From positions 17,084,324 to 17,148,323 of the forward strand of contig CM039182.1 of NCBI GenBank assembly GCA_008360975.2: a DNA stretch of 64,000 bases, given 5' to 3'. The notes beneath the pieces are model-generated. The model was not told the origin of the DNA. It saw only the letters and a list, made by a program, of their open reading frames with translations, and made no database searches. Below are positions 1 to 12,100 of the stretch, piece by piece (positions within the stretch are counted from its first letter, which is position 1; every line of letters begins with the position of its first letter). The position numbers and the translations under genes were made by a program. The DNA comes from Lichenostomus cassidix. Lineage: Eukaryota; Chordata; Aves; Passeriformes; Meliphagidae.

Positions 1-2256
1 AACCAACAAGTAGAAACCATAAGACTACTACGTCCCTATAAATTTTGCCAAATTAGAGATTTGAGAGAAGATCCTACTGTACTTCTGCCAAAGAGAGGAA
101 AAGCTGCAGTGTGGGCTCCAGCTTTTTAGATCCCAGAGGATGGACACTGGATAATGTTGTTACTTTGGGGAAAACCTCAGTTAGGGCCTGAGTGTTGCTG
201 TGTAAGGAAGAACTCAACCAAAAGACACACATCCTTAGATAAACAGGTTTCAGTATTTCTGGAGCTCAAGAAATCACTTGTTTCCATGCTCATAACTTTG
301 AAGTGCAGAAGTTCACATAGATCAAAGGGAAGACTTTTTGCATGTTTCTCCACAAAGCCCCTATGAACATCCTGGCTCTGACTTCACCTCTCAGACCAGA
401 AAGACAAGAAATCTGCCAATGAAAAAGGAAAAGCCAAAAGAGAAAATAGCTCTTTTGCTGGATGCACAGAATTTCAAAATGGCGTCTTTGCATTTCTGCA
501 AAGTAAAATGAAGTATTCTGCCATGAAAACACCACCTCTGCAAAGGTCATCACTGTGTCACGACTGTTTATTAGTTATGGCCAAAGGTGCTAACTCAGAC
601 ATAATCAGAAGATGTTGAGTGTGTGTTTCTGTTGTACAACACAGGATTTTAAAATAAGCAGTTCAGGTAATTGCAGGTTTTGCACAGAAGCAGCACCTGT
701 GTTCAAAACAACTCTGTTAGGCAGAGGGGATTCCTGGAAGAGGGCCACAGAAGTAATTTTTACTTTAAAATATATATATAGTTAAGTAAAAAAGTACCTT
801 AAAACAGGCCTAGAACACACAAATAAAGCCACAGTAGATACCTTCAGCATCCACTGTACATGGAACAAGAACAATCTAACATGACTTTATAAAGCCACAG
901 TTACAAGCATTAATGTCATAATGCAGAATGGTAGTATGTCATGCCTTTGAATATGAATGAGATGTATTGGATACACCCAGTTACTGCCACAGGAATATAA
1001 CCAGAACTGAAGAATTTCAGGATATTACAGAATACACAAAAACTATCACATCTTCCCTTTGAAGCACATCCTTTTCCTTTCTCATGTGGTGTGCAGCAGT
1101 GTGAAAAATCAAGTAATTAGATTTCTGACCTAACCAAAGGACCATTTCATAATTGAAGTGCATAAATAAGAGGTGGTTGAGAATAGTGCCTGTAAATCAA
1201 CTATTGCAATCTTTCTAAAATATTGTGGCCTTAAACTGTTGAAACACATGAAGTACTTACACAAAATATTATTAATAAACCAGGGAGACATGCTCAGAAT
1301 TGATAATGAAACCAAGTAGCAAATGTACAATTAAGGAAATCACTTTACAGGAAATTTTCTGCACGGTTGAATCAGCTTTGGAACACACAGAAAATCCACG
1401 AAGCAGGTAGGACAGTAGTGCCATTAACTGGCCCCACAGAGTTAATTTTGTTGTACTGTTTCCTGTGGACAAACCTAGGATGGGTGGGGAGGAGATGAGG
1501 TTGTGTAATCTCTCCACCACCACCCTCTACTGCAATACCAGCTGCAGGTAACACGGTGGGAGAGGAGCCACACAGCTGCATCTCCTGCCCTCTTGGCACT
1601 AAGGTGGGAGGAAACAGTGCAGCAATAGATAAGAGACAGAGAGAGAGAGAAATCACATGTTTCAAATGCAGTCTCTGTAGTTTCCTAATACAAAATGTTC
1701 ACCTGGAAATTCAAATATACTCATCCTTTTTCAGTTCAGGTAGAAAATTTCAGAGAAAGACAAAACCATTTACATCTCAATGGTATTTATCAGAATTTCC
1801 TATCCAAAATCATCATTTACAAAGACTTTCAGCAGACTTCAAATGAAGTACATCTGCTCAGCCACTGGAAACCGAACCCTGCTGAAACCTTGCTGCAGTG
1901 TACTAACACCATGCCATACCTCACTGTAAAGGGTTTGGAAACACAGAATAGCAAGCTGTAAAAACTCTGAGCACTGTCTGTGTCACAAAATACATAATTA
2001 AAGGCTATGTTTTGCTTCACATGCTTTAGTGCATTTAAACAAGATCAAAAAAACAGTTAATGCCCAGGGCAAATAATTGGAAAAAGAAAAGCAGTTAAGA
2101 CACATTACAATAAGCATTATTTATTCCCTCTTCTGTGTATGTGTCATACATACACCCCTGATTTTCTGAATTGTTGTATACACATTACATTTAAGAATTT
2201 AAACATTTAGTATAAAAGCTGGAGGAAAAAAGTATAAATGCAGCAGCAGTACTTAC
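1..2256 (-). other. KIAA1217: KIAA1217 intron downstream of the third exon (partial)
   Basis: This is intronic sequence after the GTAAGT donor at 2256-2251. It is AT-rich with short open frames on both strands that show no recognisable domain. A short (GA)n run lies near 1640 and a short CA-rich run sits just outside, near 2490. I see no exon, repeat family or RNA gene here. Confidence 0.8.
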
Positions 2257-2350
2257 CCTTATATCTCCATTAGCAGCTCTGGAAGTGTGATTAAATGCAT
2301 GTGCAGGATCTTTGTTGTAAACTTTAAGGAAAGATCGGTCTTGAATATTC
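2257..2350 (-). CDS. KIAA1217: KIAA1217 (SKT) internal coding exon, third in this window
   Basis: This exon is 94 bases: one base plus 31 codons. On the minus strand it follows the acceptor ctgattcttctaattccag and starts G AAT ATT CAA, completing the Arg codon (AG+G) of DVR from the exon at 7056-7254. The peptide is NIQDRSFLKVYNKDPAHAF followed by NHTSRAANGDIR. It ends on a whole codon (ATA AGG) before a perfect GTAAGT donor. The sequence continues the KIAA1217 reading known from mammals (NIQDRS..KVYNKDPAHAFNH). The frame was overlooked by length-filtered ORF calling because it has only 31 codons. Relative to the mammalian sequence as I remember it, Leu is Phe in RSFLK and the last dozen residues are more diverged. 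The next exon, a long Pro/Ser-rich one in mammals, is not in the remaining 2256 bases. Confidence 0.94.
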
Positions 2351-5300
2351 CTGGAATTAGAAGAATCAGCAATGACAACAGATGAAAGCAGTTGTATTTA
2401 TTTTGTTGCCTGAATGTTTCAGGTAACAGATAAATATAGTAGTTCTGCAGCCGATCTATAAGAAAAGCGTAAATGCCATAACTAAGACACACACACACAA
2501 ACAAAAGCCTACTTTGATTCTCTTTCCCATGGGAAGTATCATACTTTCACTACAACTCCACACCCATAAAAATTAGATAGTGTTGTTTCTTTCAAGATCC
2601 TGCTATAGAGTGAAAACACTTTGAAGACAATAGAACTTCAACACTTACGCAGCACTCAAAAAGGATTTAGTTAATATTTACATGCTTTATTGTACACTCA
2701 GCCCACATAAATTTTTGCTATTCTAAGAAGCAAGAATATCAAAAGAAAAGCAGTCTTTCTGACTGTGATTATTCTTGAGGAAACTTTATTACCAGATTGC
2801 TCACAAAGCTGAAAAAAAATCCACAAAAGCTAAAAATTCAGTAGTAGATAAATTCTTCCTCTAAACTTTATCTATAATAAAGACAGTTTTTTAAGGGACA
2901 AAGTAAATACCACAGAAACTAATTAGCAAAAATTTTTGATGAAAGCTTACACAGAAATGGTTTAGATCAAAAGCCCTATGAGAATACTTTTGTTTTATTA
3001 CGACTCTTCACCTTGTCATTGATTAGTTCATTTTTTAACTACTACATTTAGGAAAGACATGACAATTTTCTATTTGGTTTCAAGACCTACCTCCCAATAA
3101 TTTTATGGCTTTGACACTTGCCCTGAGCTCTGCTGATTTCTGGTTCATATTTAATCAATAGCAAAGCCTCCAATCTGTGCTCACTTACATCCTCTCAAAC
3201 CTGCGATTCCTTTCATTTCACTGTGGTGATCGCTAGAGAATTTACTTACACATGCGACTGAATTCCTTTCCTCCAGGTGCAGCTACAAGTCTAGTGAACT
3301 GATCTTAATCACTTGGATTATAATTTAAAAATGAAGGGAAGGATTGTTGGGCAGGTCCAATTTCTTTCTTACAATGTCATATTACAATCAGCGATTGCTT
3401 TGAATGGGTAGCTAGTCAGAACTTGTGCTGCTGTTGTAGATGTCAAGTAGTTATTAAAGAAACCCTGCAGCTTGAGAGACAGATCAGTGTCTTGTGTTTA
3501 AAAACTGGAGGGCTGATAAGAAGTTTAGTATTTATGAGTGTTTACTTGTAGACTGCATAGGAAAATAGGTACCTTGTGGCAAGTTCAAGTTCTTCAATTA
3601 TTTATGGTAACATAAACTGTTTTCCATCTTGCAAATGTGACCCTTTTGCTTTGAGATCTGCACTGGGAGTCTCAGTTACCACTGTCTGCCTCTGACCTGC
3701 GACTATGTTTTTCTCAATACAAAGCAAGCTCTCTCATCTTCAGTTCAAGAAACAGCATATTATTCATTTAAATACACTCTATCTGCTGTCTTTTCTGTCT
3801 GACGGCTATGAGATGGTACCTCAAATAACTGGAGTTTTTTCAAAAGCATTTTCCATAAATATTTCTTGTAGAAACATAACACTTTAAAGTAAAACATTGC
3901 TGCAAGGCAAAGCACCAAAATACTAGGCATTTGATCTCTGATATGAATGTATTTCACCTCATGTTGCTATTCTAAGATAAACATTACCGATAACAGCTAT
4001 ATATTACTGTACTTTTATTATTACTATAATTTGCATTACTGTAGCTCCCAGATGCCCTTGGCATGTTCAAAGGCCTCACTGATCTGTGTGTGCTGTGTAA
4101 ACACCCCAGGAAGACAACCTCTTCACCAGCTTACAAGGTGAATAGAAGTCACAAAAGACAACAGGATAGCTGCAGGAAGATAAGGGAACAAAAAGGACTC
4201 ATAAGATCATTGTCTCTCCCGCCAGAGGAGCAATAAACAAACCCTGGAACCACGAGCATGCTCTGAGTAGGCAGTCCAACAGAGAGAGTGGGAAGACCAA
4301 GGCAGTGGCTTGGCAGATGTCTGTGGAGGACATCTTCCAAGCATGTTAAAAGGCTGCCTGAGAGAGAGAGGGAAGGCACTTGTTTGAAAATTGAAGCTGT
4401 AGAATTCAAGCTGGCATTATCCACCAAGTGGAAGCAGATGGTACTTGGTACTCAACAAGAAATGGAAAGTAGCATTGAAGTGGGCTTGGAGGAGCCCTCA
4501 TAATGAGGACAAGTAGTTTAATGAGATGGAGAAGATATAGTCAGAGGACAAGTGAAAAATAAATGCATGCAGAACAGTCTGTTTGTCAAACTCGGAGAAT
4601 GATCTTTGCTGCTTCATTTGAATGGGTAAGAGCAAGTAAGATTACCTATTACCTGTGTCAACTGCCAAGAAAAGACAATTACAGCAGTTGCTATTAAAAA
4701 ATTGAAGAATTACATGAGTGTTTTTTCTCTACGTGATTGGAAAGGAAAGGCCGTACAACAGGGATGTTCGGGAGAAAAAAATCTGAAATCTACATTGGAT
4801 GCAGAGCCCCGAACCACTTTAGGAAAAAGACTGGACTTAAGTAGAACAAGGCTTTGTCCCCAGCGATTAAAAAAAAACAATTAAAAAAAAGAAGCAGAAG
4901 GGAAAAAAGAGAACAAAAAGGGAAAGGGAAAGGAAAAAGGGAAAAAAGGGAGAAAAGGGAGAAAAGGGAGAAAAGGGAAAAGGAAAAGGAAAAGGAAAAG
5001 GAAAAGGAAAAGGAAAAGGAAAAGGAAAAGAAAAAGAAAAAGAAAAAGAAAAAGAAAAAGAAGAAAAAGAAAAAAAGAAAAAAAGAAAAAGAAAAAAAAG
5101 AAAAAGAAAAAAAAGAAAAAGAAAAAGAAAAAGAAGGGAAAAAGCATGATGGCTTAATGCAAAGCTCAGAAGAACATGGAGCAGCCTCTGAGGGAGACAG
5201 AGAGCTTAAAGCCTGACAGAAACCCCTGTGTTTAAGGGAAGGAAAGAAAGAAGAGGATTGAAGGAAGACATGGTAAGCAAAGGACAGAAAAAGGAAGCTT

Positions 5301-7055
5301 CATTTCATCTGTTCTCTGAGGGGAGACAGTGGCAAGATCTTGTGAAGAGTAAGGAATAGAAATGGAGATATGGTTGTTGAGATTATTCAGAGGTGGTGAA
5401 AATGCAGCTGGTAGTGCATTTTATGGACTCCATTAACCTGGAATTCCTGAGGTCTGCTAAGTGAGGAGGTTGGCAGAAGAGAAGGAGGGAATTTTGTTAT
5501 GGAGGAAGCCAGCTGGGTCATGGGGTTTCCTCTAGAAACGCTCTACAATACAAACATAGGAACAGAGGAAGCAGATGTTGGGATTGAGCCAGGCCTGAGG
5601 CTGGCAGAGTGACGCCTGCAATGGGAGCAAGGGAAAAAAAGGTGGAGTGGCATTAAGATAATCAACAACCACGTTTTTGGGGCAGGGAGGAGATGAAGTC
5701 ATAAACTGTTAGTCTGAAACTCAAGGGAAGATGGAGGGATAAAGGGAGAGAGAAGGAGCCAATGGGCTAGACGATGGTTGGCAATAATGCACTTGGCAAC
5801 AGAGATGTAGTAATCTCTATCTTGATTCAATCAGTTCATCTGATCTTGTGAATAAACTGTTTGATGTATAAGAAACTTGTGTACATGTTGAAAGATGATG
5901 ATGCTGCTGAAAAAAATCAGATGGGTCTTCACATAGGCATTACAGTGGCCAAACAGGGGTGTGGGAGTCTGCAAGACAAGTAAGATTAAAAGAAACTGAA
6001 ATTCAAGAGACTGGCTAATGACAAGACACGGGATAGACAGCTTGAGGAGAACAAGACAGGTGAGAAAATGGAATGTGGTGCTGTTCAAAGATGAAGAACA
6101 GGAATGGGGGAATTGGACATGGAAGAGCTAGAAAAGCTCCAACTTGCTCTTTTTACATGACATGGAGAAACATCTTAGTTATAGGATCTCCAGAAGAAAC
6201 AAGGCAGCAGTGGACAATACACTCCTCTTGCTCCACATAATTTTCCTGCATTAGTGGCAGACTAGCAGAAATCAAAGAGCTTTTCTGCTTTTCCCTTAAT
6301 TTTCTTATGCTCCTCTGTCCATTTTTATCAGTTTTATAAAGTGTAACATGTATGAGGTGTACCTGAGAGCCTTATTTATGCATGATTTGGGACCTGCTAG
6401 GGACCCTGAGACTCTAGTCCTTCTGTTGAAGGAACATGGTTAATTAAGAAGCTGCACTCCCACAAAATAAAGGATAGAAGAGTGAACTATTTATTGACCA
6501 AGCTCTGAATTAGTGAAGGAAAGTGGCTGCATTGGTTGCTGCCTCCTGACATATAACTGGAAGGTAGTGGTGTTGCAGTAGAGGTCACCAGTGCCACAGA
6601 GCTTTGGCTATGTCAGATGGCAAAACTGGCACTGTTGTGAGGATATCAGTGACATTCGTGTTTGTTACTTCAGGCTCACAAGATCAGGCTTTGCACTAAC
6701 AGCAAAGAAAAAACCCAGGTTTCCTGTAAACATTTATTCTGTATTCTGTGTTTTAAATAACTGTGTCTCAGTTAAAATGCAATAAACATATTAAATATGT
6801 AAACTTTTTTGTAGCGTATGAATATTTCAACAAGGTATACCATTTATCACTGGCTTGTGCAATGGATATTACACCATCAGAGCAGACCTCCTGTATTACT
6901 CAGCTACCACTGAGCATGCCTTTATGTGCCAGGCCACTGTCTGTCAGATACTTATCAACCCCACTCCTTTCTATTCTATAACAGCACAACAAAACAAAAA
7001 AACACAAAAAAACCCCCAAACCCATGAAACCAGCAGCTATAATTCCATGTCTTAC
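2351..7055 (-). other. KIAA1217: KIAA1217 intron between the 7056-7254 and 2257-2350 exons
   Basis: This 4705-base intron is bounded by a GTAAGA donor at 7055 and an AG acceptor at 2352-2351 (minus strand). From about 4140 to 6150 the plus strand is strongly purine-rich, and it contains the long polypurine tract annotated separately. A-rich low-complexity sequence is found at about 6986-7020. No exon-like frame or interspersed repeat is recognisable in the rest. Confidence 0.85.
4915..5144 (+). repeat. 230-nt uninterrupted polypurine tract, (GGAAAA)n then (GAAAAA)n
   Basis: Every base from 4915 to 5144 on the plus strand is A or G. It opens with irregular G-runs and GAGAAAAGG-like units, passes into hexamers of GGAAAA at about 4979-5030, then GAAAAA-type hexamers and longer A-runs to about 5135. 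The long Lys/Glu-rich and Phe/Leu-rich frames seen on the two strands are artefacts of this repeat. The minus strand, which is the sense strand of KIAA1217, therefore carries a 230-nt pyrimidine run inside an intron, 2.6 kb upstream of the 2257-2350 exon. Confidence 0.97.
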
Positions 7056-7254
7056 CTCACATCACACAACTCATAGTATATGTTTCTGCTCTCGTCCTTG
7101 ATGTAAATGGCGACACTGGGCGATTCCAGCATTTTCATTGTCAGCTGCTGGGGGAAGGCACTTACAAAAAGGGCACGAATTGTGTCTGTGCTTGTGATTT
7201 CATTCGGCATCCTCAGCTGCTTTGTCTCATCTCCATACTGAAGATACAACACAC
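7056..7254 (-). CDS. KIAA1217: KIAA1217 (SKT) internal coding exon, second in this window
   Basis: This exon is 199 bases: two bases, 65 codons, two bases. On the minus strand it follows the acceptor cctattacatttgcttatag and starts GT GTG TTG, completing the Gly codon left open by the exon at 23390-23585. It ends GTG AG before the donor GTAAGA. The product reads VLYLQYGDETKQLRMPNE, then DTIRALFVSAFPQQLTMKML, then ESPSVAIYIKDESRNIYYEL and CDVR. This is the best-conserved block of the KIAA1217/SRCIN1 family. The paralogue SRCIN1 has VLFLQFGEETRRVHI at the same place, so this copy is assigned to KIAA1217. The family is linked to an AIP3/Bud6-type actin-interacting region further on; I cannot say from this exon alone where that domain starts. 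One oddity is Cys in YELCDVR where I recall Asn (human) or Glu (SRCIN1). Confidence 0.95.
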
Positions 7255-8644
7255 CTATAAGCAAATGTAATAGGAAGTTACATATTCTTAAGTGCACATT
7301 AACGATCTGGTTTCGAAGTCTATGTGGAACACATAACCAAACCTTCTCTTCACATAATGAGAAGAGAAAAAACAACTCACACTTGTTTAAAAATAAAGCA
7401 CAAATATCAATCTCCTTTTCAAGAGACTGTTGGAATAGAGCACTGAACACTGATATGGTTCTGCCTCGATGAATGTGCTAGTCCCAGCACTGAGAAGCCT
7501 CTCACTGTACTTCAGTTAGATAAATCAGAAGTTTACCTTACGAATCCTTATGGAAAATTTCAAACACACTGAGTTTGCCTGGTATTGGAAGTTGTTGACA
7601 AATCACAAGGTACTTTTTAAAAACAGTAGCTGAGGAAGAAATTTATCCTTTTATAGCATCCAGCTTTCCTTATACATAAATTTTGCATTTTAACCTCACA
7701 TTTATCGATAAAACCAAGATTTTCATTTTCAGATGAGGAATTTTATATTTACAGTTCAGTTTGCTAACATTATATAGCATAAACCCTCATGTGAAACTCC
7801 TGCCAGGAGTAAAACTGAGGTCCCGCACAAAAACAAGAGCAATTATGGATCCTTTCAGTTTCACAGGACTGTTAATCATGCTTAGCATTCGGGGAAAAAC
7901 ACCTGTAATCTTATACTGCAAAACACAGACATTCTTATTCACTCAAGACAGAACAGCTTTCTGATATAGCTATTTTCAGGGAATGGGAGGCTGTGATATG
8001 CTCAACACTGGAAAGAAACATGGATAATACAGACCAGGGACCGAGTGAAGGGTTACGAAGTGCCTCTTCCATGATGCCTGTGTGGGCCCTGCCAGGCCTA
8101 TGCTGACTCCTGTATAACGAGCAGGTGCCTGTACTCCACTGGCCAGTACTGCATGAGCGTGGCTCACGAGCATTGCTACAGCCCAGCCCCATGCCATCGC
8201 CACCTCCAAAGCCCTGAGAAAGCACTAAGAGCCATCTCAATCAACAGAAGAAATCAGTCTGCATTTGATGGTGTTGATGATGCCATGCCAGGCCTGGCTC
8301 CTAAAGAAAGCCAAAAGGTCTTCTCACAAGCATCTCCAGTGTGGGAATGTTTATTAGGACCTGCACAGCAAGAAAGAAGCTGCCACAGGACTGCAACGAA
8401 ACAAAACAATTTCTTGGGATGTACAGCACTAGGGAGTAGATTCAGAAGCAAGTGCTCAGCTGAACTGGTTTGGATACAAGGAAATGGGGATTGGTAAGCC
8501 CAGTTGAGTGCACTGTGCTCTTTCTGAGCCATCTCAGGTGTCTCTAAACACTGCATCGTGCCAGCAGGAAACACCTTTATTCTCTTGCTGCCTGTACCAG
8601 ATGGAGCAAGTATAGCTTCTGCAGTGGTGTAAAAAGATGGCAGA

Positions 8645-9110
8645 TCACAGAATCACAAAATGGATGAGGTTGAAAGGCACCACTAGAGGTCATCTGGTCC
8701 ACTTCCCACCCTGCTCAAACAGGGACAGCTTCAGCCACTTGCACAGAACAATGTCCTGACAGTTTTTGTATATCTTCTAGGACAGAGACTCTGCGGCCTT
8801 TTTGGGAAACTTGTGTCAGTGCTTGGTCAATCTCACAGTGAGGAAGGGTTTTCTGATGTTAGGAGGCAACCTCATGTGTTTCATTTGGTGACTGCTGTCT
8901 CTGGTCTCCTCACTGGGCAAGAATGTAAAGAGCCTGGCTCTGTCTTCAGTTCTTTTGTACACTGATGACATCGCTGCCCTTGAGCCTTCTCTTCTCCAGG
9001 CTGAACAGTCCCAGCTCTCTCAACTTGTCAGAGCAAAGAGGCTCCAACCAAGTTAATAATCTTTGTGACCCTCTATTGGATTCTCTCCAATCTTGGGAAG
9101 ATTCTGTGCT
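8645..9110 (-). mobile_element. CR1 LINE 3' fragment, minus strand
   Basis: On the plus strand the block opens with cacagaatcacaaaatgg, the reverse complement of the CR1 3' end, which has tandem ATTCTRTG-like octamers. It continues through the usual antisense CR1 tail: ggtcatctggtccac, tcttctccaggctgaacag, cccagctctctcaac. It is 5'-truncated and lacks the reverse transcriptase region. Small changes and indels suggest an old insertion. The element has the same orientation as KIAA1217. Confidence 0.9.
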
Positions 9111-12100
9111 TCCATGCCTTAGCATCTACCAATAATTAACACAGGTGTGCTAAAGCCTGGCAGAGCATCTTACACAACCTGAATTCACCACAGCAGTTGC
9201 AGCATGGATGTACTGTAATGTTGTGTTCCCATGACCAATACAAACAGGAGGGCTGGGAACACAATGTCCTCACTGCAGTTACCATCAGTCATCAGAAAAT
9301 CTCAGCAAATCACAACATTTGGATGGTTAGGTCAGTGATTCACACTTGAAAGTCATCAGCAACAGGATGGGCCGTTTATGGTGCTGAGAGACAAACACTG
9401 AGCAAAAGCAATGGGAAAAGCCAAGGTCCTAGAATACAAAGGTAATTAATGAAGAGAAGGCATTTCAAGATAAGCCCTCTCTCCCCTTAGTCTTTAGTAT
9501 TTTTGTCTCTATGTTGTCCATAGGTGCTACAGAGCAAGGAACAAACAGTCGGATGTTCTTACAACCAGTATGTAGGTAATTGTGCATGCACTTGGCGAAG
9601 GAAGATGTTAACTTTCCTGGATATTAAACAGACTACTCAACATTACCTAACCATTATTTAATATTAGGCTGCTTTTATAAAATAGAGCTGTTAACTTAAT
9701 CTTCATATTATTATCAAGAGCTAATACTTCTTTCATTAATATTGCAATCAAACCCCGTTTGAATCCTACTACAAATTCCCATTTTCCTTTGTCTGAAAAA
9801 ACTTATTCAGACTGAAATTTAACTACTTTTCTTTCAAAGATTGAGAGGAGTTTTCCTATGACTTTTTTTTCTAACGACAATATTTAATGAGCTATTAAAC
9901 TATTTTTCTCTTTTTTATTACAATTTGAGACATCATTCATCTCTTTATGTTCTTCTAGGTAAAATTGTCTTTTTAGTGCTCATTCAAATATTATATGCAG
10001 CTAAACACTCTTTATGATTCAGAAACTAACTATATTTGTAAAAAAAATTAAGCAAGTTAATGATTGCATTTATTTCATTCTTCCAAGATATGCAAGAACA
10101 ATCTCATTTTTGATGATAGCTTTCAGTTCTTATGAAGAACATAAGGAACCTTCTATGTTTTGGCATTTAAACCTTCTTAGATTTAGCAGCAAACAAAAAA
10201 GATTTTTTTGGCTAAGAAGACAGGCTTTGCATATCAGTTTTGCAGTTGGGTGTGACTCTCTTCTCGTCCCAGTTTAAAAGTTAGTGAAAAACGTAGAAAT
10301 GCTAATTTTGCATTTCAGACCATTGAAACCACACTGAATATTGAGCTACTGAAGCTGTTAACACAGAATAAGTGGTAGAGCTGAAAAATCTTCCTTACAC
10401 ACAAGTCTAAATCATTTCAGAACAGTCTTGATTCTGCCTGTGCTTCAATGATCCCACAAAATATTGATCCAAAGCAAAATTACAGTTGTCCTTGAGGTTT
10501 GAATTTTCAAAGCAAATATGTATGTTATGCCTTAAAACAGACAGTTTAAACATACAGCTTGGAAAAATGTTTTGGCCCCAATATCACTACAGAGAGAAAA
10601 GGTATTTTAAAGCCGTAATAAATGCTTTTTTTTCTTTATTCTCCTTTAAATCACATGCCCTTAAAAAAAAACTACTGCCTTTTCTCTTGAGTTGTCTGAT
10701 CCCTATCATGATATAGCAATGCTTTAGGGCATTTCCTATTTGACAGAACTAACTACTCACTTATAAAAATCCTTTTGAGCATGACAAAAATAAAGAGACT
10801 CAAAATCCATTACTTAAAATCATTCACATTATTTTTCTTCCCCACATTGCCGAGGTGAAATTCTGAACACTGACAATACCCATAGGTTCCACTTCATGGA
10901 AGCTGTTGGAGCTCTGAGGTGTGTTTTACCTTCAGCTAAAAAATCACTCCCATGGAGATTAAAGCAAGAAGAAACAGAATATAACTCAGGCATGGCTTTT
11001 CTGAGGGCACAGCACATATGCCAGCAAAGCTGCTAGAAAGACAGTTAAACACAAGGGATGTTCCTGTCTCCCTGTACCCCCCAGTCCCTCTTGGACTTAC
11101 GCTTCTGTTACAATGGATCTACCTAAAACATGAAGATTGTGCCTAGTTTTATAAAAGACAGACCAAAGAGGACTAGAAGAACTAGAGGACTAGAGGACCA
11201 AAGAATTCCCTGCTACTCTAGAACAACAAGTATGAAGGTGACTGTGAATGAGGGAATGACACCATGTAACAATTTTGAAAGTGTATGTCAGACAATGCTG
11301 TGGCTCCCACTTCCAGGAGCTCTGAGGTACTGCCAGCCCTGAGCTGTTCTACAGCTACAACACGAACTAGAATGTTAAGCCATTCCCTTTGTCATGTCAG
11401 TATAACTTAGCTGCAGAAATACCTCTGGAATTTCTGATCGTTCTTCACCCTACAAGCAACAGACCACAGACTTAAACACAGGCCACAGCAGAAAACATTT
11501 ACATGTGGGCCTTGGTAACATAAGCCTTGTAACAAATTGCTTCACAACATTCTTGACAACAAAGAGGTATGTTTTATAGAAGGGGAAATTAAACACCCGA
11601 GAGGCGAAAGAACATGTTCAAAGAAAGGTTTACAAGCATCAAACCCAGATCTGATGATGATCCTGTGAACACACCACATGACTGGCCTTTCCTTCCCTAT
11701 ATACAGAGCTCTTTCAAAACACAGTATTTCCTACTGCCTCTTTACCAAGGGTCAGTGGCTGGATGTGCAAAACATTTTATCATTTCTCTCAGGAATGACC
11801 TACATGAAACACAACACAGTGCAATGAAAGTTGCAGGGTTAACCTGACGTGGGTGGCAGGGCCCATCAGCGCTTGGTTGGGATGCCCAGCACAGCCACCC
11901 TGTGCCTTCAGCCCAGCACAGCTCTGAGCTCAGGCACACTCACCACATTCACAGAAGGTGTTCGGCTCAGATAGTGCTGCTGGGCTGCAAAACCCACCTG
12001 GGAGCTGAACGCATCTCTCACAGCGTAATGGTCAATCTCACCTGAACTCATGGGGTCTAGTCTGGCTTTAGAGCAAGGAGCTGTATAACCACAATAGGGT

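Noticed and set aside
4854..5216. Lys/Glu-rich 120-codon plus-strand frame and Phe/Leu-rich 88-codon minus-strand frame
   Set aside because: Both are translations of the polypurine simple repeat, not proteins.
11944..12061. Minus-strand exon-like segment (open frame with SSGEIDHYAVRDAF and a GTGAGT donor at 11943) between two KIAA1217 exons
   Set aside because: At 118 bp it would shift the frame, and joining it to the upstream exon gives an immediate in-frame TAG. As a first exon it would end in phase 0 whereas the next exon needs phase 1. No family match.
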